A stretch of DNA of 64,000 bases from Lichenibacterium dinghuense (GCF_021730615.1 NZ_JAJLMN010000001.1:806001-870000); one strand, 5' to 3'. Shown: positions 10,969 to 22,273, counted from the first letter of the stretch. Notes: generated from the sequence alone by a model not told the origin. Numbers and translations are program-made.

Positions 10969-12302
10969 CGCTTCTTCCCTCTGAGCCGCGACTTCTTGAT
11001 CAGGCTCTCGTATTGTTGCGCCTGCAGATGGCCGTGGATCTGCGCGACCGTGTCCATGGTCACGCTCACCACGATCAGGAGCGACGTGCCGCCGAAGTAG
11101 AAGGGCAGCTGCGCGTAGGAGATCAGAAGCTCGGGCAGAAGGCAAATGATGGCGAGGTAGCCCGCACCCAGCACGGTGATGCGGGTGAGGATCGTGTCGA
11201 TGTGCTGCGCGGTGCGCTCGCCGGGGCGCACGCCGGGCACGAAGCCGCCGTGCTTGCGGAGGTTGTCGGCCGTCTCGACCGGGTTGAACACCACGGCGGT
11301 GTAGAAGAAGGCGAAGAAGACGATCAGCGCGAGGTAGAGCAGGATGTAGGCCGGGCGGCCGTGGCCGAGGAAGCTCGTCACCGTGCCGAGCCAGCCGTTG
11401 GCGCCACCGTTCATCGTCGTGAAGTTCGCCACGGTCGTGGGCAGCAGCAACAGCGAGGAGGCGAAGATCGGCGGGATGACGCCGGAGGTGTTGAGCTTCA
11501 GCGGCAGGAACGAGGTCTGGCCCTCGAACATGCGGTTGCCGACCTGCCGCTTCGGGTAGGTGATGAGCACGCGCCGCTGCGCCCGCTCCATAAACACGAT
11601 GAAGGCGATGGTGGCGATCGCCACGACGACCACGGCGAGGATGAAGACGGTCGAGATCGCCCCTTCGCGGCCGAGTTCCAGCGTGTGGCCGATGGCGGCC
11701 GGGAAGGCCGCGATGATGCCGGCGAAGATGATCAGCGACGAGCCGTTGCCGATGCCGCGCGAGGTGATCTGCTCGCCGAGCCACATCAGGAACATGGTGC
11801 CGCCCATCAGCGTGATGACGCAGCTCACGCGGAAGAAGAGCCCCGGCTCCGTGACGACGCCCGCCTGCCCTTCCAGCCCGACCGCGATGCCGTAGGCCTG
11901 AAAGGCCGCCAGGACGACTGTGAGGTAGCGGGTGTACTGGTTGATGACCTTGCGGCCGGACTCGCCCTCCTTCTTGAGGGTTTCGAGCGACGGCACGACC
12001 GAGGTCATCAGCTGGATGATGATCGAGGCCGAGATGTAGGGCATGATGTTCAGGGCGAAGATCGCCATGCGCTGGACAGCGCCGCCCGAGAACATGTTGA
12101 ACAGCTCGAGCACGCCCTGCTTCTGGCCCGAGAAGTTCGCCTCGAAGGCCGCGGGGTCGATGCCGGGCAGCGGGATGTAGGTCCCGAGCCGGTAGATGAT
12201 CAGGGCGCCCAGCGTGAACCAGATGCGCTTCTTGAGCTCCTCGGCCTTGCCGATCGAGGCGAAATTGATGTTCGCTGCGAGCTGTTCCGCTGCCGACGCC
12301 AT
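10965..12302 (-). CDS. secY: preprotein translocase subunit SecY
   Basis: 445 aa with ten predicted membrane spans. It forms the protein-conducting channel in the inner membrane with SecE (also in this window at 39928) and SecG. The usual SecY features are visible: LPGIDP near the first periplasmic loop, the plug region, and the basic cytoplasmic loop [13 protein letters not shown]. The position after rplO and before adk is the standard spc operon end. Confidence 0.97.
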   Translation of the reverse strand: MASAAEQLAANINFASIGKAEELKKRIWFTLGALIIYRLGTYIPLPGIDPAAFEANFSGQKQGVLELFNMFSGGAVQRMAIFALNIMPYISASIIIQLMTSVVPSLETLKKEGESGRKVINQYTRYLTVVLAAFQAYGIAVGLEGQAGVVTEPGLFFRVSCVITLMGGTMFLMWLGEQITSRGIGNGSSLIIFAGIIAAFPAAIGHTLELGREGAISTVFILAVVVVAIATIAFIVFMERAQRRVLITYPKRQVGNRMFEGQTSFLPLKLNTSGVIPPIFASSLLLLPTTVANFTTMNGGANGWLGTVTSFLGHGRPAYILLYLALIVFFAFFYTAVVFNPVETADNLRKHGGFVPGVRPGERTAQHIDTILTRITVLGAGYLAIICLLPELLISYAQLPFYFGGTSLLIVVSVTMDTVAQIHGHLQAQQYESLIKKSRLRGKKR

Positions 12303-12506
12303 ACACCTGCTCCAAGGGACCGCCGCGGGACACCACGGCGACCGTGCCGTTCCTTAGCGCGCGCCACGCCTGCACGCCAGATTGAAAGCCGACCGTGGCG
12401 GTGCCAAGGCCGATGACCGGCCGCGCGCCGCGCGGCCGCCGACATGAAAACAGGGCGGTCGGCTTCCGCCGCCGCCCTGCCGATGTTCGAGCCGAGCCGT
12501 CGAGGC

Positions 12507-12992
12507 TCAGGCGGCCTCTTCGGCCTTGACCTTGGGCTCGCGCAGCACCTTCACGGAGCCGCCCGCCGCCTCGATGGCCGAGATGGCGGACTTCGACGCC
12601 AGGGCGGCCTCGATCTGCACCGCGGCCGTGATCTCGCCGGCGCCGAGGATCTTCACGCCGTCGCGCGCCTTGGTGCACAGGCCGGCGTCCACCAGCGTCT
12701 CGATCGTGATCGGGCCAGCCTGCAGCTTGCCCTCGTCGATCGCCTTCTGGATGCGGCCGACGTTGATCTCGTTGTAGTCGAGGCGGAAGATGTTGGTGAA
12801 GCCGCGCTTCGGCAGGCGACGATGCAGCGGCATCTGACCGCCCTCGAAGCCCTTGATGCGCACGCCGGTGCGGGCCTTCTGGCCCTTCACGCCGCGGCCG
12901 CCGGTCTTGCCCTTGCCGGAGCCGATGCCGCGCCCGACGCGCATGCGCGACTTGGACGAGCCCTCGTTGTCCCTGATCTCGTTGAGCTTCAT
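12507..12992 (-). CDS. rplO: 50S ribosomal protein uL15
   Basis: 161 aa. The N-terminal Gly/Lys-rich extension ([17 protein letters not shown]) that threads into 23S rRNA and the globular C-terminal domain are both present. It is encoded 10 nt after rpmD and about 200 nt before secY. That larger gap may hold a secY translation start region, but I see no distinct hairpin terminator. Confidence 0.97.
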   Translation of the reverse strand: MKLNEIRDNEGSSKSRMRVGRGIGSGKGKTGGRGVKGQKARTGVRIKGFEGGQMPLHRRLPKRGFTNIFRLDYNEINVGRIQKAIDEGKLQAGPITIETLVDAGLCTKARDGVKILGAGEITAAVQIEAALASKSAISAIEAAGGSVKVLREPKVKAEEAA

Positions 12993-13002
12993 CTCGCCCT
13001 CC

Positions 13003-13200
13003 TCACTCGCCGTCGACGACGCGGACGAGGTGGGCGACGCTCGCCACCATGCCGCGGGTCGAGGGGTTGTCGATCAGCGACGAGCGGCGGCCGATCTTGT
13101 TGAGGCCGAGGGCCACCAGCGTCTGGCGCTGGGTGGCCGGGCGGCCGATGGGGCTCTTCGTCTGCTCGACGACGAACCGCGTCTGGGTCTGGGAGTCCAT
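13003..13200 (-). CDS. rpmD: 50S ribosomal protein uL30
   Basis: 65 aa, the typical length. It contains [23 protein letters not shown], the conserved L30 core (quoted in part: GLNKIGRRS). Spaced 11 nt after rpsE and 10 nt before rplO in the spc operon. Confidence 0.95.
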   Translation of the reverse strand: MDSQTQTRFVVEQTKSPIGRPATQRQTLVALGLNKIGRRSSLIDNPSTRGMVASVAHLVRVVDGE

Positions 13201-13211
13201 CGCTGTCCCCC

Positions 13212-13766
13212 TCAGGCTTCGACGGCGTCGGCGTCCACGCCCTGGCGGCGGGACTGCAGGGTGGACACCTTGATGTTGCGGCGCGCCGCGACCTGGCGGG
13301 GCGAATCCTCGTGGATCAGCGCGTCGAAGGTGGCGCGGACCATGTTGTAGGGGTTCGACGAGCCCTGGCTCTTGGCGACGACGTCGTGGACGCCGAGCGT
13401 CTCGAACACGGCGCGCATCGGGCCGCCGGCGATGATGCCGGTGCCGGCCGGGGCGGCGCGCAGGATGACGCGGCCGGCGCCGTGGCGGCCGTTCACGTCG
13501 TGGTGCAGCGTCCGGCCCTCGCGCAGCGGCACGCGGATCATGCCGCGCTTGGCGGATTCCGTGGCCTTGCGGATGGCTTCCGGCACTTCGCGCGCCTTGC
13601 CGTGGCCGTAGCCGACGCGGCCCTTCTGGTCGCCGACGACGACGAGCGCCGCGAAGCCGAAGCGCCGGCCGCCCTTCACCACCTTGGCGACGCGGTTGAT
13701 GTGGACCAGCTTGTCCACGAATTCGTTGTCGCGATCCTCGCGGTCGCGCTCTCTTTCACGAGCCAT
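13212..13766 (-). CDS. rpsE: 30S ribosomal protein uS5
   Basis: 184 aa from the ATG at 13766 ([10 protein letters not shown]). A GTG 15 nt upstream is an alternative; the longer open frame above that is not S5-like. The double-stranded-RNA-binding-like N domain ([19 protein letters not shown]) and the C domain are present. S5 lies at the mRNA entry side and affects decoding accuracy. The very charged N-terminal extension is common in this order. Confidence 0.95.
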   Translation of the reverse strand: MARERERDREDRDNEFVDKLVHINRVAKVVKGGRRFGFAALVVVGDQKGRVGYGHGKAREVPEAIRKATESAKRGMIRVPLREGRTLHHDVNGRHGAGRVILRAAPAGTGIIAGGPMRAVFETLGVHDVVAKSQGSSNPYNMVRATFDALIHEDSPRQVAARRNIKVSTLQSRRQGVDADAVEA

Positions 13767-13975
13767 CTTGTCGTCCGTCACTGGCGCGGCGGCCCGGGAT
13801 GGGCCCTGCCGCTCGCTGGGATGGGAGCCCCCGCGGGATGAGCGAAGGCGCGGGGACGCGGCCGAAACCGCCCCGCGCCGGGCCACCCCTGCATGGGAAC
13901 GGGCCGACCTGTATCCGACGCTCCCGTCGAAGACAAGCCGGCCCGCTGAACTTGTGGGACTGAGGCGAACCCCGA

Positions 13976-14335
13976 TCAGAACTTCAGGCCACCCTCGCGG
14001 GCGCCCTCGGCAAGCGCCTTGACGCGGCCGTGGTACATGTAGGAGCCGCGGTCGAACACGACCTCGGTCACGCCGGCCTCGAGGGCGCGCTGGGCGACCA
14101 GCTTGCCGATCTGCTCGGCGGCGGCCTTGTCGGCTCCCGTCTTGAGCCCCTCGCGGTTCGACTTCTCGACCGTCGAGGCCGAGGCCACGGTCACGCCGCG
14201 GGCGTCGTCGATCACCTGCGCGTAGATCTGCTTGGAAGACCGGAAGACCGAAAGGCGGGGACGGCCGCCGGCATTCTTGCGAATGGCCAGGCGGACGCGA
14301 GCCTTGCGGCGGTCGGAAAGATCGCTCTTGCTCAT
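13976..14335 (-). CDS. rplR: 50S ribosomal protein uL18
   Basis: 119 aa starting [11 protein letters not shown]. It binds 5S rRNA with L5. Conserved stretches [16 protein letters not shown] and [24 protein letters not shown] are present (quoted in parts). The gene is 5 nt after rplF, and the 209-nt gap to rpsE is free of genes. Confidence 0.96.
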   Translation of the reverse strand: MSKSDLSDRRKARVRLAIRKNAGGRPRLSVFRSSKQIYAQVIDDARGVTVASASTVEKSNREGLKTGADKAAAEQIGKLVAQRALEAGVTEVVFDRGSYMYHGRVKALAEGAREGGLKF

Positions 14336-14340
14336 CGCCC

Positions 14341-14874
14341 TTACTTCTTCTTGCCTTCCTTGCGGAAGATGAACTCGCCCGCGTACTTCACGCCCTTGCC
14401 CTTGTAGGGCTCCGGCGGACGGTAGGCGCGGATCTCGGAAGCCACCTGGCCGACTTCGCGCTTGTCGATGCCGGACACGACCAGCTCGGTCGGCTTGGTG
14501 GCCTTGATGTCGATGCCGTCCGGGATCGGATAGTCGACGTCGTGGCTGTAGCCGAGCGACAGGACGAGCTTCTTGCCCTGGACGGCGGCCTTGTAGCCGA
14601 CGCCCGTGATCTCGAGGCGCTTCTCGAAGCCGGCGGAGACGCCGGTCACGAGGTTGTTGATCATGGCGCGCGACGTGCCCCACATCGCCTGGGCGCGCTT
14701 GCTTTCCGAGCGCGGGTTCACCGCGATCTCGTTGTCGTTCAGCGCCACGTCGCAGTCATCCGGGACGGTGAAGGACAGAGTGCCCTTCGCGCCCTTGATG
14801 TCGACCTTCTGGCCCTGAACCGTCGCGGTCACGCCCTTGGGGAGCACGACCGGCTTCTTACCGACCCTGGACAT
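14341..14874 (-). CDS. rplF: 50S ribosomal protein uL6
   Basis: 177 aa, standard length. Two repeated alpha/beta domains are visible and the C-terminal signature region [14 protein letters not shown] is intact. L6 sits near the factor-binding site at the base of the stalk. In the spc operon between rpsH and rplR. Confidence 0.97.
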   Translation of the reverse strand: MSRVGKKPVVLPKGVTATVQGQKVDIKGAKGTLSFTVPDDCDVALNDNEIAVNPRSESKRAQAMWGTSRAMINNLVTGVSAGFEKRLEITGVGYKAAVQGKKLVLSLGYSHDVDYPIPDGIDIKATKPTELVVSGIDKREVGQVASEIRAYRPPEPYKGKGVKYAGEFIFRKEGKKK

Positions 14875-14897
14875 CGTTCATTCCCTCATGGCTCAGG

Positions 14898-15296
14898 TCA
14901 GAAGACCTTGCACAGGACCTCGCCGCCGACGTTGTTCTCGCGCGCGGCGTGGTCAGCCATGACGCCCTTGGGCGTCGACACGATCGTGAGGCCCAGGCCG
15001 TTGGCGACGCGCGGCAGCGCATCGACGGCCGCGTAGACGCGGCGGCCCGGACGGGACACGCGCTCGATCATCTTGATGACCGGCGCGTTGTCGAAATACT
15101 TCAGCTCGATGTCGAACTCGGTGCGGCCGTTGCCGTGGTCCGTCGTCGAGTAGCCGCGGATGAAGCCTTCCTGCTCCAGCACGTCGAGCACGTTGGCGCG
15201 CAGGCGCGAGCCCGGCGTCGACACCTTGCCCTTGCGGCGGAGCTGGGCGTTGCGGATGCGGGTGAGCATGTCACCCAGGGGATCGTTCACGGACAT
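14898..15296 (-). CDS. rpsH: 30S ribosomal protein uS8
   Basis: 132 aa. It begins [20 protein letters not shown], the conserved S8 start, and ends with the [22 protein letters not shown] core (quoted in parts). In many bacteria S8 is the translational repressor of the spc operon acting near rplE; no specific S8 site was identified here by eye. Confidence 0.97.
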   Translation of the reverse strand: MSVNDPLGDMLTRIRNAQLRRKGKVSTPGSRLRANVLDVLEQEGFIRGYSTTDHGNGRTEFDIELKYFDNAPVIKMIERVSRPGRRVYAAVDALPRVANGLGLTIVSTPKGVMADHAARENNVGGEVLCKVF

Positions 15297-15309
15297 GGTT
15301 CGCCTCCCC

Positions 15310-15615
15310 TCACCAGCTCGACTTGACCAAGCCCGGGATCAGGCCCTTGTTGCCCAGCTCGCGGAGCGCGATGCGGGACATCTTCATCTTGCGGTACACC
15401 GAGCGCGAGCGGCCCGACACTTCGCAACGGTTGCGGATGCGCGCCGCGGCCGAGTTGCGGGGCAGCTCGGAGAGCTTCAGCCGCGCCTCGAAGCGCTCTT
15501 CCATCGGCAGGTTGGCGTCGTCGGCGATGCCCTTCAGCTTCGCCCGCTTCGCCGCATATTGCTTCACCAGCGAGCGCCGGTGTTCGTTCTTCTCGACAGA
15601 ACTCTTCTTAGCCAT
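15310..15615 (-). CDS. rpsN: 30S ribosomal protein uS14, zinc-free form
   Basis: 101 aa from the ATG at 15615. This is the long S14 form without the CxxC zinc pairs; only one Cys is visible (NRCEVSGR). The C terminus [11 protein letters not shown] is the conserved S14 end. The longer upstream frame (to 15690) overlaps rplE and is not S14-like. Confidence 0.96.
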   Translation of the reverse strand: MAKKSSVEKNEHRRSLVKQYAAKRAKLKGIADDANLPMEERFEARLKLSELPRNSAAARIRNRCEVSGRSRSVYRKMKMSRIALRELGNKGLIPGLVKSSW

Positions 15616-15686
15616 TGAGTCGTCCTCTCTCCGCGTCTGAAGCCGTGCTGCATGCACGGGGGAAGGAAGAACCTTCCCCGCTGACC

Positions 15687-16337
15687 TCACTGCCGGAACG
15701 GGAAATTGAAAGCCTTGAGGAGCGCGCGCGCCTCGTCGTCGGTCTTCGCCGTGGTGCAGACGATGATGTCCATGCCGAGCATCGTCTCGGCCTTGTCATA
15801 GTCGATCTCGGGGAAGATGATGTGCTCCTTGATGCCCATGGCGAAGTTGCCGCGGCCGTCGAAGGACTTCGGGCTCAGGCCGCGGAAGTCGCGGATGCGC
15901 GGCAGCGCCACCGTGACCAGGCGGTCCAGGAACTCGTACATGCGGATGTCGCGCAGCGTCACCTTGGCGCCGAGCGGCATCCCCTCGCGCACCTTGAAGG
16001 TCGAGATGGCGTTGCGCGCGTGGGTGATCACGGGCTTCTGGCCGGCGATCAGCGACAGGTCGGCGGCGGCGCTCGTCACCTTCTTGGTGTCGTTGACGGC
16101 CTCGCCCACGCCCATGTTGAGCACGATCTTGTCGAGGCGCGGCACGGCGAGCTGGTTCTTGTACCCGAACTGCTCCGTCATCGCCTGACGGATGGTGTCG
16201 CGGTACACCTGCTTCATGCGCGGCACGTAGCCGGCGGGGAGGGCCGGCGAGGCCTCCATGTTGATGTCGGAGCCCGCCTTGCGGTTCTCCTTGCCCTTGG
16301 CGGCCTTCTTGCCGCCGGCGGCCTGAGCCTCAGCCAT
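15687..16337 (-). CDS. rplE: 50S ribosomal protein uL5 with N-terminal extension
   Basis: 216 aa. The L5 core begins near [15 protein letters not shown] (about residue 39) and ends with the conserved KAFNFPF. Ahead of it is a ~35-residue Ala/Lys-rich extension ([15 protein letters not shown]) that is longer than in Escherichia coli L5. L5 binds 5S rRNA in the central protuberance. The start overlaps the end of rplX by 8 nt, suggesting coupled translation. Confidence 0.95.
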   Translation of the reverse strand: MAEAQAAGGKKAAKGKENRKAGSDINMEASPALPAGYVPRMKQVYRDTIRQAMTEQFGYKNQLAVPRLDKIVLNMGVGEAVNDTKKVTSAAADLSLIAGQKPVITHARNAISTFKVREGMPLGAKVTLRDIRMYEFLDRLVTVALPRIRDFRGLSPKSFDGRGNFAMGIKEHIIFPEIDYDKAETMLGMDIIVCTTAKTDDEARALLKAFNFPFRQ

Positions 16338-16647
16338 CGATCTGATCTCCCGAACCCTTGGCCACGCGCACCTTGCGGCCGTCCTCGAGCACCTTGAAGC
16401 CCACGCGGACCGGCTTGCCGGTCGTCGGGTGCTGCAGGGCGAGGTTCGACAGGTGGATCGTCGCTTCCTTGGTGATGATGCCGCCTTCCTGGCGCTGGCT
16501 CTGCGCCTGGTGGCGCTTGACGAGGTTGACGCCGCGCACGATGGCGCGCTCGTCCTTCGGCATGACCTGGAGCACCTCGCCGGTGTTGCCGCGGTCGCGG
16601 CCGGTCAGCACGACGACCTTGTCGCCCTTCTTGATCTTGGCGGCCAT
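16330..16647 (-). CDS. rplX: 50S ribosomal protein uL24
   Basis: 105 aa. It has the N-terminal KOW motif ([20 protein letters not shown]) and conserved GVNLVKRHQ. It is an early 23S rRNA assembly initiator near the exit tunnel. Its start overlaps the stop of rplN by one base and its end overlaps rplE by eight. Confidence 0.96.
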   Translation of the reverse strand: MAAKIKKGDKVVVLTGRDRGNTGEVLQVMPKDERAIVRGVNLVKRHQAQSQRQEGGIITKEATIHLSNLALQHPTTGKPVRVGFKVLEDGRKVRVAKGSGDQIDG

Positions 16648-17015
16648 CACAGCACCTCCGGGGCCAGCGAGATGATCTTCATGTGGTTCTTGGCGCGCAG
16701 CTCGCGCGGCACCGGCCCGAAGATGCGGGTGCCGACCGGCTCGGACTGGTTGTTCACGATCACCGCCGCGTTGGTGTCGAAGCGGATCACGGTGCCGTCG
16801 GCGCGCTTGATGTCCTTGGCGGTGCGGACCACCACGGCCTTCATCACGTCGCCCTTCTTCACGCGGCCGCGCGGGATGGCTTCCTTGATGGACACGACGA
16901 TGATGTCGCCCACGCCGGCGTACTTCCGCTTGGAGCCGCCGATGACCTTGATGCACATGACCCGGCGGGCGCCGGAATTGTCTGCGACATCGAGGTTAGT
17001 CTGCATCTGAATCAT
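16647..17015 (-). CDS. rplN: 50S ribosomal protein uL14
   Basis: 122 aa, exactly the usual length. It begins [19 protein letters not shown] and carries the L14 core [12 protein letters not shown]. It sits at the subunit interface contacting 16S helix 14. A 156-nt gap separates it from rpsQ, and no gene or clear hairpin is seen there. Confidence 0.97.
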   Translation of the reverse strand: MIQMQTNLDVADNSGARRVMCIKVIGGSKRKYAGVGDIIVVSIKEAIPRGRVKKGDVMKAVVVRTAKDIKRADGTVIRFDTNAAVIVNNQSEPVGTRIFGPVPRELRAKNHMKIISLAPEVL

Positions 17016-17171
17016 GGATATGACTTCCTGTCAGAACGGTTTCCGGCCCGTGGCGCCCGACCCGGACGGATCGGCCGCGGTTTAAAGGCGGCGCGTCGGG
17101 GAACGACGCGCTGGAGCCGGACTGCGCCTGGCGGGGATGGGGAACAGCAAGCCCCCTGCCCCGGATCGACC

Positions 17172-17438
17172 TCAGGCCGAGGCTTCGGCCGCGGGGGCCT
17201 TCGCGGCGTCCGCCCCGAGGACGGTCCAGCGCTTCAGCTTGGAGATCGGCCGCGTCTCCTCGATGGAGACGATGTCCCCCACCTTGAAGGCGCGGGCCTC
17301 GTCGTGCGCGTGGTAGTTCTTGGAGCGGCGCACGGTCTTCTTGAGCAGCGGATGGGTGAAGCGGCGCTCCACCTTCACCACCACGGTCTTCTCCTGCTTG
17401 TCGCTGACGACCACGCCCTGGAGGATACGCTTCGGCAT
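17172..17438 (-). CDS. rpsQ: 30S ribosomal protein uS17
   Basis: 88 aa. It starts [21 protein letters not shown] and contains the S17 signature [13 protein letters not shown]. An early-binding OB-fold protein of the small subunit. Spaced 10 nt after rpmC at the end of the S10 operon. Confidence 0.96.
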   Translation of the reverse strand: MPKRILQGVVVSDKQEKTVVVKVERRFTHPLLKKTVRRSKNYHAHDEARAFKVGDIVSIEETRPISKLKRWTVLGADAAKAPAAEASA

Positions 17439-17448
17439 CTTCGGTCTC

Positions 17449-17661
17449 TCACCCGTTCGCTGCGGCGCGCTTCATCGCCGCCAGGGTCTTGGCCCGGGCG
17501 ATGTCGCGACGGACCACGCGGACCGTGGCTGTGTTCTCCAGCTGGCCGGTGGCGCGCCGGAAGCGCAGGTTGAACTGTTCGCGCTTCAAGCGAAGCACTT
17601 CGTCGTTGAGCTGATCGTCCGACATGACCCAGAGGTCGGACAGGCGCTGCTTGGTCTTCAT
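17449..17661 (-). CDS. rpmC: 50S ribosomal protein uL29
   Basis: 70 aa from the ATG at 17661 ([10 protein letters not shown]). A GTG 15 nt upstream would add five residues, but it lies against the rplP stop and the family length favours the ATG. It has the L29 helical hairpin with [12 protein letters not shown]. It lies at the exit tunnel rim, the docking site for SRP and trigger factor. Confidence 0.93.
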   Translation of the reverse strand: MKTKQRLSDLWVMSDDQLNDEVLRLKREQFNLRFRRATGQLENTATVRVVRRDIARAKTLAAMKRAAANG

Positions 17662-17672
17662 GGTGTCCGCCC

Positions 17673-18086
17673 TCACTCGGCGATGCGTTCGACGAAGCGC
17701 GTCTTGATCGGCAGCTTCGCGGCGGCGAGGCGGAGCGCCTCCTTGGCGAGGTCGACCGGCACGCCGTCGAGCTCGAACATGATGCGGCCGGGATGCACGC
17801 GGGCCGCCCAGAACTCAGGGGCGCCCTTGCCCTTGCCCATGCGGACCTCGGTCGGCTTCTTCGACACAGGCACGTCCGGGAAGATGCGGATCCACACGCG
17901 GCCGGCGCGCTTCATGTGGCGTGTGAGGGCGCGGCGGGCGGCCTCGATCTGGCGGGCGGTGACGCGCTCCGGCTCCATCGCCTTCAGGCCGTACTGGCCG
18001 AAGTTGAGCTCGAAGCCGCCCTTGGCTTCGCCGCTGATCCGGCCCTTGAAGGCCTTGCGGAAGCGGGTTCGCTTGGGTTGCAACAT
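17673..18086 (-). CDS. rplP: 50S ribosomal protein uL16
   Basis: 137 aa, the standard length. It begins [15 protein letters not shown] and includes [19 protein letters not shown] and the conserved [11 protein letters not shown] loop that approaches the peptidyl transferase centre (quoted in parts). A 183-nt gap separates it from rpsC. Confidence 0.97.
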   Translation of the reverse strand: MLQPKRTRFRKAFKGRISGEAKGGFELNFGQYGLKAMEPERVTARQIEAARRALTRHMKRAGRVWIRIFPDVPVSKKPTEVRMGKGKGAPEFWAARVHPGRIMFELDGVPVDLAKEALRLAAAKLPIKTRFVERIAE

Positions 18087-18269
18087 GGAAAGGGGTCCTG
18101 AAAGTCGGTCGGAGCACGTCCGGACCGCTCGGAAGCCCCTTTCAGGGCCTTCGAGGTCGGTCGATGGGTCTTGCTATTTCATGCCGGAGCACGTCACGCA
18201 ACCGTCAACGTGCGCCGAAGACGCGGGTCTCCCCTGCGGGAGCCCGCGCCCGGATTGCTGTCAGACCGT

Positions 18270-19025
18270 TCAGGCCCGCTCGCGCCGGCGGTCACGGTCG
18301 CGATCGCGGCCGCCACGGTCGTCGTCACGACGGCGACGCTCGCCACCCGGAGCGTGCTCCTGGTTCTGGGCGCGCTTGTCCTGCGCCATCGGATCGTGCT
18401 CGAGGATCTCGCCCTTGAAGATCCACACCTTGATGCCGCAGGTGCCGTAGGCCGTGTTGGCCGTGGCGACGCCGTAGTCCACGTCGGCGCGCAGCGTGTG
18501 CAGCGGCACGCGGCCCTCGCGGTACCACTCCTGGCGGGCGATCTCGGCGCCGCCGAGGCGGCCGGCGCAGTTGATGCGGATGCCCTCGGCGCCGAGGCGC
18601 ATCGCCGACTGCACGGCGCGCTTCATGGCGCGGCGGAAGGCGACGCGGCGCTCGAGCTGCTGCGCGATGGAATCGGCCACCAGGGTGGCGTCGATCTCGG
18701 GCTTGCGCACCTCGACGATGTTGATGACCACCTCGGAGGTGGTGATCTTCGACACCATCTTGCGCAGCTTGTCGATGTCGGCGCCCTTCTTGCCGATCAC
18801 CACGCCCGGACGCGCCGAGTGGATGGTGACGCGGCACTTCCGGTGCGGACGCTCGATGACGATCTTGGAGATCGCCGCCTGCTTCAGCGCCGCCATGAGG
18901 ACCTCGCGGATCTTCATGTCCTCGTGGAGCAGCTTGCCGTATTCGCCCTTGTTGGCGAACCAGCGCGAATCCCAGGTGCGGTTGATGCCGAGCCGCAGCC
19001 CGATCGGATTGACCTTCTGACCCAT
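18270..19025 (-). CDS. rpsC: 30S ribosomal protein uS3 with long charged C-terminal tail
   Basis: 251 aa from the ATG at 19025 ([13 protein letters not shown]). The KH domain ([15 protein letters not shown]) and the C domain ending [12 protein letters not shown] are intact. After the core comes a ~35-residue tail rich in Arg/Asp ([18 protein letters not shown]), which makes it longer than the ~233 residues of Escherichia coli S3. S3 is at the mRNA entry channel. Confidence 0.96.
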   Translation of the reverse strand: MGQKVNPIGLRLGINRTWDSRWFANKGEYGKLLHEDMKIREVLMAALKQAAISKIVIERPHRKCRVTIHSARPGVVIGKKGADIDKLRKMVSKITTSEVVINIVEVRKPEIDATLVADSIAQQLERRVAFRRAMKRAVQSAMRLGAEGIRINCAGRLGGAEIARQEWYREGRVPLHTLRADVDYGVATANTAYGTCGIKVWIFKGEILEHDPMAQDKRAQNQEHAPGGERRRRDDDRGGRDRDRDRRRERA

Positions 19026-19036
19026 GGCTAAATCCT

Positions 19037-19417
19037 TCAGGCCGCCGGCTGGACTTCGCGGACGACGATCGTGAGGTTCGAGAAGGGCTTCTCGATGCGG
19101 CCGGCCCGGCCGCGGGCGCGGGGGCTGAAGCGCTTCATGACCATCGCCTTGCCGACGTAGGCCTCGGACACGATCAGGTCGTCGACGTCGAGCTCGTGGT
19201 TGTTCTCGGCGTTGGCGATGGCGGACTCCAGCGCCTTCTTGACCTCGTGGGAGATCCGCTTGCGGGAGAATTCGAGGTCGGCGAGGGCCGTCTCGACCTT
19301 CTTGCCGCGGATGAGCTGAGCCAGCAGGTTCAGCTTCTGCGGGGACACGCGCAGCATGCGCGCGACGCACTTCGCCTCGTTCTCGGGGAGCGCGCGGGGC
19401 TTAGCCTGCTTGCTCAT
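19037..19417 (-). CDS. rplV: 50S ribosomal protein uL22
   Basis: 126 aa. It contains [19 protein letters not shown] and the tunnel-lining beta-hairpin region [18 protein letters not shown], the site of macrolide contacts, with no visible deletion. Eleven nt before rpsC and 4 nt after rpsS. Confidence 0.97.
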   Translation of the reverse strand: MSKQAKPRALPENEAKCVARMLRVSPQKLNLLAQLIRGKKVETALADLEFSRKRISHEVKKALESAIANAENNHELDVDDLIVSEAYVGKAMVMKRFSPRARGRAGRIEKPFSNLTIVVREVQPAA

Positions 19418-19421
19418 CGGA

Positions 19422-19697
19422 TCACCTCTTGGACTTCTTGTCCGCGGCGTGGCCGTGGAACGTGCGGGTGGGCGAGAACTCGCCGAACTTGTGGCCGATC
19501 ATGTCCTCGGTGACGGTCACCGGGACGTGCTTGTGGCCGTTGTGGACGCCGAAGGTCAGCCCCACGAACTGCGGCAGGATGGTGGAGCGGCGGCTCCACA
19601 TCTTGATGACTTCGGAGCGGCCGCCCGAGCGCACGGTGTCTGCCTTCTTGAGCAGGTAACCGTCGACGAAGGGACCCTTCCAGATCGAACGTGACAT
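19422..19697 (-). CDS. rpsS: 30S ribosomal protein uS19
   Basis: 91 aa, near the usual 92. It begins [18 protein letters not shown] and ends with the conserved [17 protein letters not shown]. It lies in the small-subunit head with S13. In the S10 operon between rplB and rplV. Confidence 0.97.
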   Translation of the reverse strand: MSRSIWKGPFVDGYLLKKADTVRSGGRSEVIKMWSRRSTILPQFVGLTFGVHNGHKHVPVTVTEDMIGHKFGEFSPTRTFHGHAADKKSKR

Positions 19698-19706
19698 GGA
19701 TAGCCC

Positions 19707-20540
19707 TCACTTCTTCCGGGCGTGGCGGGAGGCGACGATGAACTTGCCCGTCGTCTTGTTGGTGCGCGTCTTCTTGCCCTTGGTGGGCTTGCCCCACGGG
19801 GTCACCGGGTGACGGCCGCCCGAGGTGCGGCCCTCACCGCCGCCGTGCGGATGGTCGACCGGGTTCATGGTCACGCCGCGGTTGTGCGGGCGCCGGCCGA
19901 GCCAGCGGCGGCGGCCCGCCTTGCCGTAGGAGATGTTCATGTGGTCGGGGTTCGACACCGAGCCGACGGTGGCGAAGCACTGGCCGTTGATCAGGCGCTG
20001 CTCGCCCGACGACAGACGCAGCGACACGTAGCCCGCGTCGCGGCCGACGATCTGCGCGTAGGAGCCGGCCGAGCGGGCAATGGCGCCGCCCTTGCCGATC
20101 TTCATCTCGATGTTGTGCACGATCGTGCCCACCGGGATCGCGGCCAGCGGCATGGCGTTGCCGGGCTTCACGTCCGCCTGGGCGCTCGACACCACCTCGT
20201 CGCCGACGCCGAGCTTCTGCGGCGCGATGATGTAGCGGGCCTCGCCGTCGGCGTAGCGCACCAGAGCGATGAAGGAGGTGCGGTTCGGGTCGTACTCGAC
20301 CCGCTCCACCTTCGCCGGCTGGTCGAGCTTGCGGCGCTTGAAGTCGATGATGCGGTAGGTCTGCTTGTGACCGCCGCCCCGGAACCGCACGGTGATGCGG
20401 CCGGTGTTCGAGCGGCCGCCCGACTTGGACAGGCCCTCGGTGAGGGTCTTCAGCGGCTTGCCCTTCCAGAGGCCGCTGCGGTCGACGATCACGAGCTGGC
20501 GAAGGCTCGGCGTGACCGGCTTGAATGTCTTCAGTGCCAT
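19707..20540 (-). CDS. rplB: 50S ribosomal protein uL2
   Basis: 277 aa, normal. It includes the near-invariant [20 protein letters not shown] region with the functionally important His, and the N-terminal [18 protein letters not shown] (quoted in parts). It is required for subunit association and peptidyl transferase centre assembly. Confidence 0.98.
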   Translation of the reverse strand: MALKTFKPVTPSLRQLVIVDRSGLWKGKPLKTLTEGLSKSGGRSNTGRITVRFRGGGHKQTYRIIDFKRRKLDQPAKVERVEYDPNRTSFIALVRYADGEARYIIAPQKLGVGDEVVSSAQADVKPGNAMPLAAIPVGTIVHNIEMKIGKGGAIARSAGSYAQIVGRDAGYVSLRLSSGEQRLINGQCFATVGSVSNPDHMNISYGKAGRRRWLGRRPHNRGVTMNPVDHPHGGGEGRTSGGRHPVTPWGKPTKGKKTRTNKTTGKFIVASRHARKK

Positions 20541-20565
20541 GGCACTTCTATCCTTATGCCTGCGC

Positions 20566-20862
20566 TCAGAGACCCGTGGTGACGTCGATCTTGTGGCCGG
20601 CCGCGAGGGTCACGACGGCCTTCTTGAGGTCGGCCTGGCGACCGCGGACGCCGCGGAACGTCTTGGCCTTGCCCTTGCGGATCAGCGTGTTGACTGCCTC
20701 GACCTTGACGTCGAAGAGCTGCTCCACGGCGGCCTTGATCTGCGGCTTCGTCGCGGTCTTGGCGACCTTGAAGACGACCTGGTTGTAGTCGGTCGCGGCG
20801 GTGGCCTTCTCGGTGATGACCGGCGACAGGATCACGTCGTAGTGGCGGGGGTCCTGGCTCAT
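20566..20862 (-). CDS. rplW: 50S ribosomal protein uL23
   Basis: 98 aa starting [20 protein letters not shown]. It lies at the tunnel exit and is the main docking site for trigger factor and SRP. The conserved core [16 protein letters not shown] is present. The start overlaps the rplD stop as ATGA (20859-20862), so translation is likely coupled. Confidence 0.96.
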   Translation of the reverse strand: MSQDPRHYDVILSPVITEKATAATDYNQVVFKVAKTATKPQIKAAVEQLFDVKVEAVNTLIRKGKAKTFRGVRGRQADLKKAVVTLAAGHKIDVTTGL

Positions 20863-21479
20863 TTGAATCGCAGCTCCAGCGCGTCCACCGCAGCCTTGGT
20901 CAGGACCAGCTTGTTGCGACGCAGAATGTCGTAGACGTTGATCCCCCGCACCGGCAGCACGTCGATCAGCGGGATGTTGCGGGCCGCGCGGGCGAAGTTC
21001 TCCTCGACGGCGGCGCCGTCGATGATCAGCGCGCTCGTCAGGCCGGCGGTGGCGAACTTCTCCTTGAGGAGCTTCGTCTTGTGCTCGGCCGCGGAGGCGG
21101 CGTTCCACACGACCAGGTCGCCTTCCGCCGCCTTGGAGGACAGCGCGTGGCGCAGCGCCAGGGCGCGCACCTTCTTCGGCAGATCGTGGGCGTGCGAGCG
21201 CACCACGGGGCCGAAGGCGCGACCGCCGCCGCGGAACTGCGGCACGCGGGCTGAGCCGTGGCGGGCCGAGCCAGTGCCCTTCTGCTTGTAGAGCTTCTTG
21301 CCCGTGCGGGCGATCTCGGCGCGGCCCTTGGTCTTGTGCGTGCCGGCGCGCCGCTTGGCGAGCTGGTAGCGCACCATGCGGGCGATGATGTCCTGGCGCG
21401 GCTCCAGGCCGAAGATGGTGTCGTCGAGCTCGACCGAGCCGTCGGTCTGGCCGTCGAGGGAGGTGATGTCGATCTTCAT
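20859..21479 (-). CDS. rplD: 50S ribosomal protein uL4
   Basis: 206 aa. It has the tunnel-reaching loop ([20 protein letters not shown]) and the C-terminal globular part. In Escherichia coli L4 represses the S10 operon by acting on its leader; whether that operates here is not shown by the sequence. Nine nt after rplC. Confidence 0.96.
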   Translation of the reverse strand: MKIDITSLDGQTDGSVELDDTIFGLEPRQDIIARMVRYQLAKRRAGTHKTKGRAEIARTGKKLYKQKGTGSARHGSARVPQFRGGGRAFGPVVRSHAHDLPKKVRALALRHALSSKAAEGDLVVWNAASAAEHKTKLLKEKFATAGLTSALIIDGAAVEENFARAARNIPLIDVLPVRGINVYDILRRNKLVLTKAAVDALELRFK

Positions 21480-21487
21480 GGGGTGGT

Positions 21488-22222
21488 TCAGCCCTCGCTG
21501 GCGGCGTCGGCGGCCGGCGCGTCAGCCGGGGCGGCGGTGGCCTCGGAGGCCATGCGGAACTTGCCGGGCATCGGCAGGTCCTTGTGGGGCGCCTTCTTGA
21601 TGGCGTCGCGGACGAAGATGTAGCCGCCGTCGTGGCCCGGCACCGCGCCCTGGACGAGGATCAGGCCGCGCTCGACGTCCGTGCGCACGACCTTGAGGTT
21701 CAGGGTGGTCACGCGGTCGACGCCCATGTGGCCGGCCATCTTCTTGTTCTTGAAGGTCTTGCCGGGGTCCTGCCGGCCGCCGGTCGAACCGTGCGAGCGG
21801 TGCGACACCGACACGCCGTGCGTGGCGCGCAGGCCGCCGAAGTTCCAGCGCTTCATGGGGCCGGCGAAGCCCTTGCCGGTCGAGGTGCCCGTCACATCGA
21901 CGAACTGACCCGGCACGAAATGGTCGGCCTGGAACTCGGCGCCGACGGGGATCATGCGATCCGCCTCGACCCGGAACTCGGCCAGCTTCATCTTCGGCTC
22001 GACGTTGGCGATGGCGAAGCGCTGGCGCTCGGCCTTCGACACGTTCTTCACCTTGGCCTTGCCGATCCCGATCTGCAGCGCGCTGTAGCCGTTCACCTCG
22101 GCCGTGCGATGCGCGACGACCTGGCAACCGTCGAGTTTGAGCACCGTCACCGGCACATGTTCGCCCGCATCCGTGAAGATTCGGGTCATTCCGACCTTCT
22201 GGGCGATGACACCTGACCGCAT
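21488..22222 (-). CDS. rplC: 50S ribosomal protein uL3
   Basis: 244 aa. It starts [20 protein letters not shown] and holds the L3 signature [12 protein letters not shown] with the nearby conserved [15 protein letters not shown]. The C-terminal tail is Ala-rich (about 25 residues beyond the core), as often seen in alphaproteobacteria. A 51-nt gap to rpsJ. Confidence 0.97.
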   Translation of the reverse strand: MRSGVIAQKVGMTRIFTDAGEHVPVTVLKLDGCQVVAHRTAEVNGYSALQIGIGKAKVKNVSKAERQRFAIANVEPKMKLAEFRVEADRMIPVGAEFQADHFVPGQFVDVTGTSTGKGFAGPMKRWNFGGLRATHGVSVSHRSHGSTGGRQDPGKTFKNKKMAGHMGVDRVTTLNLKVVRTDVERGLILVQGAVPGHDGGYIFVRDAIKKAPHKDLPMPGKFRMASEATAAPADAPAADAASEG

Positions 22223-22273
22223 GTCAGATTTCCTTCAAGAGACTTCGCTACAGCGTTTCGCAGGGGGCGGACG

